Notes under the pieces: generated by a model
What the model was told of the DNA's origin: nothing
Databases searched by the model: none
Seen by the model: only the letters and a program-made list of their open reading frames with translations
Source: Chryseobacterium arachidis
GTDB taxonomy: Bacteria; Bacteroidota; Bacteroidia; Flavobacteriales; Weeksellaceae
Length of the DNA stretch: 64,000 nt
Direction: 5' to 3'
Assembly: GCF_900129245.1 (NCBI RefSeq)
Contig: NZ_FQUT01000003.1
Coordinates: 310,001-374,000 of the forward strand
Shown: positions 18,792 to 26,989 of the stretch, piece by piece
Numbering within the stretch: position 1 is the stretch's first letter
How the letters are laid out: each line of letters starts with the position of its first letter
Translations under genes and position numbers: made by a program

Positions 18792-19844
18792 ATGAATCAA
18801 AAATTTGAAAAAGCAGTATTATTTTCAGGAGGTGGAACAAGATTGATGATCTACCTCGGGATGTTTTCCGCCCTCGAAGAACTCGGAATGAAACCCGATG
18901 TTTTAATCGCTTCATGTGGTGGAGCTTTTGCAGCAACTGTGGTTAATGCTTTTTCAGATAATCTTTCAAGAAAACAATATTTACAGTCTGAAGAATATTA
19001 TCAATTTGTATCAAAAACGACTTTAACAAAGCATCGAAAACTCAATAAAATTGGGCTGTTCACTTTAAAAAAATTATTTAACAAAAATAACGCACCCTTT
19101 ATCGAAGATGTCTTTAATCGCTATTTGGTAGAAATGAATCAGGATTTATCGGAAGATTTTCCGTCATTAAAAAATGTAAAATTTTCACAGGAAATTCCGA
19201 CTTTAATTATCGGTTCAGAAATTTTATTTAATTCAAAAGAAGTCAATCAAAAACGAAGCAACAGGAAATTATATCAGAAAACAATTTTCACCGATTTTGA
19301 AACGGCAAAGAAAATTATTCCCAATCAAATCATTATTAATTCTGAAAATTTAAAAAACAGCGCCATTGAAAATCTTCCCAAAATAGAAACCCGATTTTCA
19401 ATGCTGGAAAGCACAAGAATTTCAATTTCTGATATGTTTTACGTTGAACCCGCTTTTTTTCATGGGAAATATTTTGCTGGTGGAGCTGTTGACCTTGTTC
19501 CGATTGAATTAGCAAAACATATCGCTGATCAGGTTATTGTTGAAAAAAAACAATCTTATAATATGACAGAAGAAGCATTTGTTCGCTCCGTTTTAGGATA
19601 CAGCGGAAATGAAAGATTACAGGAAATTGAAAAACTTTCACCCGATTTTCAGATTGATACTGTTAATATAAAACAAGATTTAGAAGGGCATTATTTAAAC
19701 AAGGGCATCAATTGGCGAAAATTTGAAATTGATTTTTCTTTTCCTAAAAGTTATCCACAATTTAAAAGCGATATGGAAAAACAATGGCAGTATGGTTTTG
19801 ATAAGACGATAAAAAGTATAAACATTCATTCCATTGCTAAATAA
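18792..19844 (+). CDS. Patatin-like protein with a degenerate catalytic dyad
   Basis: A 350-residue protein with the patatin fold: the oxyanion loop SGGGTRLMIYLGMFSALEELG (about 12-32) and the nucleophile elbow IASCGGAF with Ser41. The segment where patatins carry the catalytic Asp (DGG or DGA) reads YFAGGAVDLVP here, so the Asp position, residue 229, is Ala. An Asp five residues later (234) could in principle replace it. The first Gly of GxSxG is also changed (to Ile). The protein may have lost acyl-hydrolase activity or changed chemistry, for example to a lipid-binding or acyltransfer role. It is third in the operon and has no signal peptide. Confidence 0.75.
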   Translation: MNQKFEKAVLFSGGGTRLMIYLGMFSALEELGMKPDVLIASCGGAFAATVVNAFSDNLSRKQYLQSEEYYQFVSKTTLTKHRKLNKIGLFTLKKLFNKNNAPFIEDVFNRYLVEMNQDLSEDFPSLKNVKFSQEIPTLIIGSEILFNSKEVNQKRSNRKLYQKTIFTDFETAKKIIPNQIIINSENLKNSAIENLPKIETRFSMLESTRISISDMFYVEPAFFHGKYFAGGAVDLVPIELAKHIADQVIVEKKQSYNMTEEAFVRSVLGYSGNERLQEIEKLSPDFQIDTVNIKQDLEGHYLNKGINWRKFEIDFSFPKSYPQFKSDMEKQWQYGFDKTIKSINIHSIAK

Positions 19845-19883
19845 AATCTATTTTTACATCGAATTCAAAATCACAAAAATCTC

Positions 19884-20639
19884 ATGACCATTTTTATTGC
19901 AGGCGGAACTTCAGGAATCGGTTATTCTCTTGCTGAACATTATTTAGCAAAAGGTTTTAAGGTAGGAGTTTGCGGACGTGATGTAAGTAAAATTCCGGAA
20001 AATCATTCCGAAAATTTCAAAGCTTTTGAAGCCGATGTCTGTGATATAAATGCTTTATCTTCCGCAGTGAACAATTTTCTTCTCAACGATGAAAATTTAG
20101 ATTTGTTTATCAACTGCGCAGGAAGTTATGCAGAAGATGTTGCCGGAAATATTTCTTACGAAGAAGCCGAAGAAATGTTAAGAACCAATATTCTGGGGAC
20201 AGTCAACTGTTTTGAAGTTGCCCGAAATTTCATGAAAGATCAACAATCAGGAGGAATTGCAGCGATTGCTTCTGTTTCAGGAATTTTAGACTACGAAAAT
20301 TCAAGCTTGTACACAAAAACGAAACGGTCTGTGATTCAGATTGCCGATGCTTACCGAAGAGCTTTAAAACCCTTTGGTATTTCCGTAACGACTGTCGCTC
20401 CGGGTTATATTGACACCCAAAAGTTAAGAAACCTCAACAATAATGATCTCAGCAAAAAACCATTTTTGATTGATGAAAAAACAGCATCAGAAATCATTTC
20501 TAAAGCGGTTAATGACCAAAAAGAATTTATCATTTTTCCTTCAAAAATGAAATGGATGATGAAATCACTCTCCATCCTTCCTGCTTCATTACTAAATATC
20601 ATCATGTTCAGAAAAGCAAAATGGATGAAAAACGACTGA
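19884..20639 (+). CDS. Short-chain dehydrogenase/reductase
   Basis: A 251-residue classical SDR with the NAD(P)-binding motif GGTSGIG (7-13), NCAG (77-80) in the usual position after strand 4, catalytic Ser (130 or 132) and the YTKTK motif (Tyr143, Lys147). The C-terminus is hydrophobic and basic (MKWMMKSLSILPASLLNIIMF), suggesting membrane association, as in SDRs that act on long-chain lipids. It starts 39 bases after the patatin-like gene, and its stop lies 16 bases inside the next gene. It is probably a keto-reductase or dehydrogenase acting on a lipid intermediate of this operon. The substrate is unknown. Confidence 0.85.
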   Translation: MTIFIAGGTSGIGYSLAEHYLAKGFKVGVCGRDVSKIPENHSENFKAFEADVCDINALSSAVNNFLLNDENLDLFINCAGSYAEDVAGNISYEEAEEMLRTNILGTVNCFEVARNFMKDQQSGGIAAIASVSGILDYENSSLYTKTKRSVIQIADAYRRALKPFGISVTTVAPGYIDTQKLRNLNNNDLSKKPFLIDEKTASEIISKAVNDQKEFIIFPSKMKWMMKSLSILPASLLNIIMFRKAKWMKND

Positions 20640-21946
20640 AAATATCACAGAAAATTTATGCTTTAGTTTTGTGTTCTGTTGTATTTACGATGGTTTACAA
20701 TTACTCAGCATGGCATATTTCAAAGTTGGAACATGTACCGTCTTTTGTCTTTGATTTTGAAAAACAAATTCCTTTTATTCCATGGTCAATCATTCCTTAT
20801 ATGACCAGCGGACTCTTTTTTTGTCTGGTATTTTTCTTTTGTAAAACCAAGGAAGAACTGTATGTTTTAACCAAAAGAATACTTTTCGTGACGTTGATTG
20901 CAGGAACTTGTTTTCTTTTATTTCCCTTAAAATTTTCCTTAAATAAACCTGAAATCAACAGTTCTGTTTTGGGAATTCCATTTCAGTTTTTAAAAATATT
21001 CGATTCCCCTTTTAATCAAGCCCCATCGCTACATATTGCGTATGCTTTTATCTTTTGGTCAGTTTTCAGAAATTTAAAACATGGGAAAATATTTTTAATG
21101 ATATGGCTGATTCTTTTAGGAATTTCTACACTCACAACATATCAACATCATTTGATGGACGTTTTAACAGGAGCTGCTCTTGCACATATCAGTTTTATTA
21201 TATTTCCCTTTAGAAAAAATGATTTTCAATACCGAAATTTCCAAGTAGCGAATTATTATTTTCTATTCAGTTGGGTTTTCTTAACAATTACATTATTATT
21301 TTATCAATTTTTACAGCAATCAAATTCCATCTTTTTGTGGATAACTCTGTGGATAAAATTGTGGATAACTTTTTCAATAGCTCTTATTGGTTATCAATAT
21401 CAAAAGAATAATGTTCACTTTTTAAAAGATAAAAACGGAAATATTCCCGTCTCCAAAAAGATATTCTACGTGCCTTATTTATTGATTTATTGGACATTTT
21501 GGAAGTTTTTAAGAAAGAATAAAAAACCTATTGAAATTGTTCACAATATTTATATTTCATCAAAACCAAGCAAGAAAGATTTAATTGGCTTTAATGTTAA
21601 TAAAAATACTTTCGTTTATGATTTGTCGGCTGAAATTGAAGAAACTAAACAGTTAAAAGAAAACACAAGATATCATTCCCTCCCGTTTTTAGATATCGGA
21701 AGTTTTGATATTGATGAAACCCGAAAATTAGTAACCGAAATCAGCAACATTTATCACAATCTTCCGAAAGATGGAAAAATTCTGATTCACTGTACCATGG
21801 GCTTTACAAGAAGTTCTGTCATTGGGATTCTGGTAATGAAAAATATTCTATCTTTATCAGTAGAAGAAGCAGTAACCCACATGAAAAACAAGAATAAAAA
21901 TGCAATTATCCATTCTTATATATTGGATTTTCTGAAAAAAATTTAA
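20621..21946 (+). CDS. PAP2 and dual-specificity phosphatase fusion, YnbD-like
   Basis: A 441-residue inner-membrane protein of two parts. The first half has about six membrane helices with PAP2-superfamily motifs PSLH (135-138) and TYQHHLMDVLTG (His176, Asp180). The usual Arg of the SRx5Hx3D box is Thr, and the HH...DV form resembles the AUR1 or sphingomyelin-synthase-like branch that transfers phospho-head-groups. The second half, probably cytoplasmic, has the Cys-phosphatase loop HCTMGFTRSS (390-399, Cys391, Arg397). I start at ATG 20621; the earlier in-frame ATG at 20552 lies deep in the SDR gene. The same fusion and length are recalled for E. coli YnbD. Confidence 0.85.
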   Translation: MDEKRLKISQKIYALVLCSVVFTMVYNYSAWHISKLEHVPSFVFDFEKQIPFIPWSIIPYMTSGLFFCLVFFFCKTKEELYVLTKRILFVTLIAGTCFLLFPLKFSLNKPEINSSVLGIPFQFLKIFDSPFNQAPSLHIAYAFIFWSVFRNLKHGKIFLMIWLILLGISTLTTYQHHLMDVLTGAALAHISFIIFPFRKNDFQYRNFQVANYYFLFSWVFLTITLLFYQFLQQSNSIFLWITLWIKLWITFSIALIGYQYQKNNVHFLKDKNGNIPVSKKIFYVPYLLIYWTFWKFLRKNKKPIEIVHNIYISSKPSKKDLIGFNVNKNTFVYDLSAEIEETKQLKENTRYHSLPFLDIGSFDIDETRKLVTEISNIYHNLPKDGKILIHCTMGFTRSSVIGILVMKNILSLSVEEAVTHMKNKNKNAIIHSYILDFLKKI

Positions 21947-21950
21947 CTTT

Positions 21951-23645
21951 ATGAACAGCGGAATTTTTAAAAGTTTTGACGGCAATGAAATTTTTTATCG
22001 TGAATGGAATTTTCAGCCTGAGCAAAAAAATATCATCATGATCCATCGTGGTCATGAACATTCTGAAAGACTGAATGACATCGCACAATCCCCTCAATTT
22101 TCTAAATATAATATTTTTGCGTTTGACCTTCGTGGTCACGGTCATACCAAGACCAAAACATCTTCTATTTTTATGGATTACGTTCGTGATCTGGACGCGT
22201 TTGCTAAGTTTTTACAGACGAAATATGAAGTGAAAATTCAGGATATTTTTGTCGTTGCCAACAGTATCGGAGGGGTTGTGGCATCGGCCTGGGCTCACGA
22301 TTTTGCTCCACAGATTGCAGGAATGGCTTTATTGGCACCGGCATTCAGAATTAATCTCATTGTTCCTTTAGCCAACGAAATGATTACTTTGGGGACTAAA
22401 TTAAAAAAAGGATTAATCATAAAAAGTTATGTAAAATCAAAAATGCTGACCCACGATCCTGAACAGCAAAAAGCTTACGATACCGATCCGTTGATTTCAA
22501 GATCGATTGATGCAGAATTACTAATTGATCTTGCCAAAGCAGGAAAAAGAATGGTTGAAGATGCCGAAGCAATCGATACCCCGACTTTGATTTTGGCCGC
22601 AGAAAAAGATCATGTGGTTTTTAATAAAGATCAGAAAATTTTTCATGATAAATTAGATACGGATTTAAAACATTATGAAGTTCTACCTAATTTCTTCCAC
22701 GGAATTTTATTTGATACCGGAAAAGAAATGGTGTATGATAAAATTGTAGATTTTGCAGAAAAATGTTTCAATAAAACTCAGAGAACGCCTTCACTTTCGC
22801 CTGACAAATTTTCGGTAAAAGAATATCAGGATTTACAAAATAATGTTGATAACAACCTGAATTTTAAACTTCAAAAATTTTCATTAAGTAAAATTGGAAA
22901 GATCAGCAACGGAATGGCGATTGGTCTGAAATATGGTTTTGATTCCGGAGCTTCATTGGATTATGTTTATCATAATCAGCCTAACGGAAAATTAGGTTTC
23001 GGGAAGATAATGGATAAAAATTATCTGGAGGCGATTGGCTGGCGAGGAATCAGGATTAGAAAGCAACATTTGATTCAAATTTTAGAAGAAAAAATTCAGC
23101 AGTTAAAGCGGGAAGGAAGAGCGGTTAAAATTCTTGATATTGCCGGAGGAACCGGAAATTATTTATTTGACATCAAAGAAAAATATCCTGAAGCAGAAGT
23201 TGTGATCAACGAATTTGTACAGGCAAATATCGAAATTGGGGAAAGGGTTATCAAAAACAAAAATTATCAGAATATCCGTTTTACCAATTTGGACTGTTTT
23301 GATCCTGCAACTTATCAGAAACTTAATTTTGAACCTAATATCACAATCGTCTCAGGGATTTTTGAACTTTTCGGAGACAATGAGATGACCAGTAAAGCTG
23401 TTCAGGGAATTGTTTCTATTTCAGAAAAAAATTCTTTCGTGGTTTATACCGGGCAACCGTGGCATCCGCAACTGAAGATGATTGCTTATGTTTTAAATAA
23501 TCATCAAAACAAAGACTGGATTATGAGAAGGCGCTCACAAAAGGAACTTGACAGAATATTTACTTTTAACAATATTCAAAAGGAAAATATGCTGATCGAC
23601 GATTTTGGAATTTTTACGGTTTCTTCAGGGAAATTGAATTCGTAA
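21951..23645 (+). CDS. Alpha/beta-hydrolase and SAM-methyltransferase fusion, YnbC-like
   Basis: A 564-residue two-domain protein. Residues 1-275 are an alpha/beta-hydrolase of the monoacylglycerol-lipase-like group (HRGHEHSERL, nucleophile ANSIGG with Ser105, Asp220 in AAEKDHVV, His250 in NFFHGILF). Residues about 290-564 form a class I methyltransferase with motif I ILDIAGGTGN (394-403). A connecting segment (300-380) contains GMAIGLKYGFDSGASLDYVY. No signal peptide. It is the last gene of the operon, 4 bases after the PAP2 fusion. E. coli YnbC has the same architecture as I recall. One polypeptide could deacylate and methylate the same lipid. Confidence 0.85.
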   Translation: MNSGIFKSFDGNEIFYREWNFQPEQKNIIMIHRGHEHSERLNDIAQSPQFSKYNIFAFDLRGHGHTKTKTSSIFMDYVRDLDAFAKFLQTKYEVKIQDIFVVANSIGGVVASAWAHDFAPQIAGMALLAPAFRINLIVPLANEMITLGTKLKKGLIIKSYVKSKMLTHDPEQQKAYDTDPLISRSIDAELLIDLAKAGKRMVEDAEAIDTPTLILAAEKDHVVFNKDQKIFHDKLDTDLKHYEVLPNFFHGILFDTGKEMVYDKIVDFAEKCFNKTQRTPSLSPDKFSVKEYQDLQNNVDNNLNFKLQKFSLSKIGKISNGMAIGLKYGFDSGASLDYVYHNQPNGKLGFGKIMDKNYLEAIGWRGIRIRKQHLIQILEEKIQQLKREGRAVKILDIAGGTGNYLFDIKEKYPEAEVVINEFVQANIEIGERVIKNKNYQNIRFTNLDCFDPATYQKLNFEPNITIVSGIFELFGDNEMTSKAVQGIVSISEKNSFVVYTGQPWHPQLKMIAYVLNNHQNKDWIMRRRSQKELDRIFTFNNIQKENMLIDDFGIFTVSSGKLNS

Positions 23646-23683
23646 GTAAGAATATTTAAATTTTAAAATCCAATGTTAATATA

Positions 23684-23714
23684 AGCCTCACAGACTTTGT
23701 CTTTGGGGTTTGTC
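23684..23714 (+). terminator. Candidate terminator of the six-gene lipid operon
   Basis: Stem CCTCA-c-AGAC / GTCT-t-TGGGG (one G-T pair, loop TTT) at 23686-23708, followed by TTTGTCTTATTT. It lies 40 bases after the last stop codon of the operon. Confidence 0.55.
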
Positions 23715-23814
23715 TTATTTAGCATCTGCTTAAAATTAATCAACCAAAAGTCCATAATTTTTATAAATTGTGGATTTTCAATTTTGGATCACAAGAAAAA
23801 TTCATTATTAAAAC

Positions 23815-23846
23815 AAAAAGGTTTCCAAAAACTTGAAAACCTTTTC
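23815..23846. terminator. Terminator of the YceI gene (also works from the left)
   Basis: Inverted repeat AAAAGGTTT / AAACCTTTT with an 11- to 13-base loop. On the minus strand it is followed by a run of T. It lies 24 bases after the YceI stop. Confidence 0.65.
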
Positions 23847-23869
23847 CTAAACCAAATTATATATGAAAA

Positions 23870-24439
23870 CTATTGCTTAATTAACTCAAAGTATAAGTTA
23901 ACGTCAACGTCTTTAGCCACACCTGCTCCCGTTGGATCATATTTGATATTATAATCTAAACGGTTTACTTTAAATGTTGTCTGAATACCCATCACCTCTT
24001 TTCCCTGCTGGTTTTTTGTCACCCCGCCGAAGGTTACCGGAACACTGATTTCTTTAGTGACATCTTTTATCGTCAGTTTTCCTTTCAGGATATATGTATT
24101 ATTTTTTTCTTTTGTAATTGAGCCTGTTACAAAATTCATTTTCGGGAATTTTTCTGCATCAAAAAAATCTGCACTTTTCAGATGCTTATCTCTCATTTCA
24201 ACTCCTGTGTTGATGGTGGTTACATCTACATTAAAGCTCAGTTCTGCCTTATCAAGAGTATTCCCGTTGATGACTCCTTTCCCGTCAAACTTATCAAATC
24301 TACCCTGCACAAAGCTGATGCCCATGTGTTTGATATTAAAATTAACAGAAGAATGCATCGGATCTACTACCCATACGTTCTGTGCAAAACTTACCATACT
24401 TATTAAGGTAAATACAAAAGTTAGAAATATCTTTTTCAT
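23870..24439 (-). CDS. YceI-family secreted lipid-binding protein
   Basis: A 189-residue periplasmic protein. The signal peptide MKKIFLTFVFTLISMVSFAQ is followed by the YceI lipocalin-type barrel: VWVVDPMHSSVNFNIKHMG, GRFDKFDGKGVINGN, MRDKHLKSADFFDAEKFPKM and a C-terminal VDVNLYFELIK. Family members bind isoprenoid or fatty-acyl chains. The specific ligand here cannot be read from sequence. It is monocistronic between two terminators, and TAAATTTG (24463-24470 on the minus strand) is a possible -7 element. It adjoins the lipid operon but is convergent with it, so co-function is only a possibility. Confidence 0.9.
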   Translation of the reverse strand: MKKIFLTFVFTLISMVSFAQNVWVVDPMHSSVNFNIKHMGISFVQGRFDKFDGKGVINGNTLDKAELSFNVDVTTINTGVEMRDKHLKSADFFDAEKFPKMNFVTGSITKEKNNTYILKGKLTIKDVTKEISVPVTFGGVTKNQQGKEVMGIQTTFKVNRLDYNIKYDPTGAGVAKDVDVNLYFELIKQ

Positions 24440-24507
24440 TGTATATATTATTTATTTTATTTGACAAATTTATGTTGAATACTAAAGTCTCGCATTGATC
24501 TATGGTA

Positions 24508-24915
24508 TTATTTTGATTGTAATGAAATTATTTTTGAATAGAGTAAATGAAGCAAATACATAATCAATAAAACGATTAATGAATTTAAATACAATAAAAA
24601 ATCCAAAAGCGCCATTTCATTATCACCTAAAAAATATAGAAAAGGATTTGCACCTGAAATAGTTATAGTAACTAAATATATAATCTCAAATAAAACTGCA
24701 ATTTTTAAAATTGAGGAATAAGTTTTTCTGAAAATTAAAACTGTTACAAAACCTATTGCAGAAGCGATTAGACATTCAATGAAAACCGCAATTGGAGCCA
24801 TTCCAATTCCTCCTGAATGCTTTTTTACAAAACTTAAAGACCAATCTATAAACTGAGCATTCAGAAGGCTCATCACTATAAAAATCACAAAGCTTTTCAG
24901 GAAAACATTTTTCAT
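24508..24915 (-). CDS. Small membrane protein of unknown function
   Basis: A 135-residue protein with four hydrophobic stretches long enough to span the membrane (about 5-22, 41-62, 68-88 and 102-125). The loops are short and the C-terminus is polar. I do not recognise a family. Composition matches its neighbours. It is divergent from radA with 46 bases between the starts, so their promoters must lie close together or overlap. Confidence 0.6.
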   Translation of the reverse strand: MKNVFLKSFVIFIVMSLLNAQFIDWSLSFVKKHSGGIGMAPIAVFIECLIASAIGFVTVLIFRKTYSSILKIAVLFEIIYLVTITISGANPFLYFLGDNEMALLDFLLYLNSLIVLLIMYLLHLLYSKIISLQSK

Positions 24916-24961
24916 AACTTAAAAGTAACAAAAATTCAAAAAAAATTTTGAAATTCGCAGT

Positions 24962-26317
24962 ATGGCAAAATTAAAAACAGCATATTTCTGTCAGAATTGC
25001 GGAACCCAGTACCCACAATGGATGGGGCAATGCAAAAACTGTGGAGAATGGAATACTTTGGTGGAAGAAATTGTAGAAAAAACAACCTCTTCACACAAGA
25101 CACCGCCTTTTTCTAAAACGAAGCAGCATGTTATCAATATAGTAGAAGTTGAAACCAATGAAGAACCGAGAATAAAGACTCCTTCGGAAGAACTCAACCG
25201 TGTTTTGGGTGGAGGCATTGTTCTAGGATCTGTTACTTTAATTGGCGGTGAACCCGGAATTGGGAAATCTACTCTTCTTCTTCAGTTGGCTTTAAAAATG
25301 AAGAAAAAAGTCTTCTATGTTTCCGGTGAGGAAAGTGCATCCCAAATTAAAATGAGAGCCGACCGATTAACGGATATCCAAAATCCGAACTGTTTTCTTT
25401 TTACGGAAACCAATCTGGAAAAAATCCTTCACGAAGCTAAAAAATTAGAGCCGGATTTTGTCATTATCGATTCTATTCAGACCCTACAGTCTCAACTGAT
25501 TGAAAGTTCTCCCGGAACGGTTTCGCAAATCCGTGAATGCTCCAATGAAATTATAAAATATGCCAAAGAAAACAATGTTCCTGTATTTTTAGTAGGACAT
25601 ATTACCAAAGACGGACAAATCGCAGGACCAAAAGTTTTGGAACACATGGTAGACGTTGTTTTGAATTTCGATGGCGACAGAAATCACCTTTTCAGATTAT
25701 TAAGAGCCAATAAAAACCGTTTCGGATCGACTTCCGAGATTGGAATTTATGAAATGATTTCTCAGGGCTTAAAGGAAATTAAAAATCCTTCTGAAATTTT
25801 AATTACAAAGAAATTCGAAGAACTTTCCGGAAATTCCGTGGCGGTAACTTTGGAGGGAAACCGACCGATGCTATTAGAAATTCAGGCATTGGTGAGTACC
25901 GCAGTGTATGGAACTCCGCAAAGAAGTTCAACAGGTTTTGATGCCAAAAGATTAAACATGCTTCTTGCTGTTCTGGAAAAAAGAGCGGGCTTCCAGCTGG
26001 GTGCCAAAGACGTTTTTCTAAACATCACGGGAGGAATAAAAACCGATGATCCGGCTTTGGATTTGGCAGTTGTCGCTTCAATTCTTTCGTCCAATGAAGA
26101 CATTGCGATTTCTGAACACTATTGTTTTGCGGGAGAAATTGGTTTGAGTGGAGAAATCCGTCCTATTGCACAGGCGGAACAAAGAATTACAGAAGCTGAA
26201 AAATTGGGTTACGAGAAAATTTTCATTTCTAATTTAAATAAACTTCCAAAGAAAAAATTCGGAATCAAAATTGAAGAAGTGAGCAAAATTGAAGATTTCC
26301 ACGAAAGACTGTTTTAA
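24962..26317 (+). CDS. radA: DNA repair protein RadA
   Basis: A 451-residue recombination ATPase related to RecA that promotes branch migration and recombination intermediate processing. It has an N-terminal C4 zinc finger (Cys10, 13, 24, 27; CQNCGTQYPQWMGQCKNCG), Walker A GEPGIGKST (96-104), Walker B-like FVIIDSIQT, the RadA-specific KNRFG motif (about 250) and a C-terminal Lon-protease-like domain (FLNITGGIKTDDPALDLAVV, FAGEIGLSGEIRP). The length is normal for the family. It is followed 3 bases later by a methyltransferase gene. Confidence 0.97.
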   Translation: MAKLKTAYFCQNCGTQYPQWMGQCKNCGEWNTLVEEIVEKTTSSHKTPPFSKTKQHVINIVEVETNEEPRIKTPSEELNRVLGGGIVLGSVTLIGGEPGIGKSTLLLQLALKMKKKVFYVSGEESASQIKMRADRLTDIQNPNCFLFTETNLEKILHEAKKLEPDFVIIDSIQTLQSQLIESSPGTVSQIRECSNEIIKYAKENNVPVFLVGHITKDGQIAGPKVLEHMVDVVLNFDGDRNHLFRLLRANKNRFGSTSEIGIYEMISQGLKEIKNPSEILITKKFEELSGNSVAVTLEGNRPMLLEIQALVSTAVYGTPQRSSTGFDAKRLNMLLAVLEKRAGFQLGAKDVFLNITGGIKTDDPALDLAVVASILSSNEDIAISEHYCFAGEIGLSGEIRPIAQAEQRITEAEKLGYEKIFISNLNKLPKKKFGIKIEEVSKIEDFHERLF

Positions 26318-26320
26318 ACC

Positions 26321-26989
26321 ATGAAAACCAGCATCCTTGAATATTATAATAATCTCGCAGAAACCTACGACAAAAATCGGTTTGGGAATTCTTACGGGAA
26401 ATATATTGATCAGCAGGAAAGAAAATTTTTAACTTCTTTCTTTAGAAATAAAAAATATTCAAAGGTTCTGGATTTGGGTTGCGGAACAGGAAGATTATTA
26501 AATTTTGCCACTCACGGAACGGATTTTAGTGAAGAAATGCTGAATGTTGCTAAACGAAAACATCCTGAAAAAATTATATCCAAAGGAGAAATTTCCGGAA
26601 TCCCTTTTCGTGATGATTTCGACTGTATTTTTTGTTTCCATGTCATTATGCATCAAAGTAAGGAAGAAACGAAATCTTTTTTAAATGAATGTCACAAAAA
26701 ATTAAGCAAAAACGGAACTTTAATATTTGATTATCCAACGAAAAACAGGCGAAAAGTGGTTTCTCCACAGGAGGACTGGCATGCGAATAACAGCTTTACT
26801 TCCTCGGAAATTTCGCAACTTTCAGAAAATCAGTTCAAACTAAAAAATACTACCGGAGTTTTATTGTTTCCCATTCATAGATTCCCTAAAAATCTGAGAA
26901 AATATTTTCTACCATTAGATATTCTTTTGTGTAGAACTTTCCTGAAAAATTGGGCGTCTTACCACATTGCCGTTTTGGAAAAAATATGA
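26321..26989 (+). CDS. Class I SAM-dependent methyltransferase
   Basis: A 222-residue methyltransferase with motif I VLDLGCGTGRLLNFA (about 49-63), a motif II-like DFDCIFCFHVIMH and a post-motif region KNGTLIFDYPTKN. It begins YYNNLAETYDKNRFG, the common start of small-molecule or lipid methyltransferases (Methyltransf_11/25 type). The substrate is unknown. Its stop overlaps the ATG of the VanW-like gene (ATGA), so translation is probably coupled. It follows radA by 3 bases. Confidence 0.85.
   Translation: MKTSILEYYNNLAETYDKNRFGNSYGKYIDQQERKFLTSFFRNKKYSKVLDLGCGTGRLLNFATHGTDFSEEMLNVAKRKHPEKIISKGEISGIPFRDDFDCIFCFHVIMHQSKEETKSFLNECHKKLSKNGTLIFDYPTKNRRKVVSPQEDWHANNSFTSSEISQLSENQFKLKNTTGVLLFPIHRFPKNLRKYFLPLDILLCRTFLKNWASYHIAVLEKI

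Noticed and set aside
23697..23954. Open frame of 85 codons on the plus strand
   Set aside because: It spans two terminator hairpins and runs antisense into the yceI gene. Its residues are low-complexity and no start context is present.
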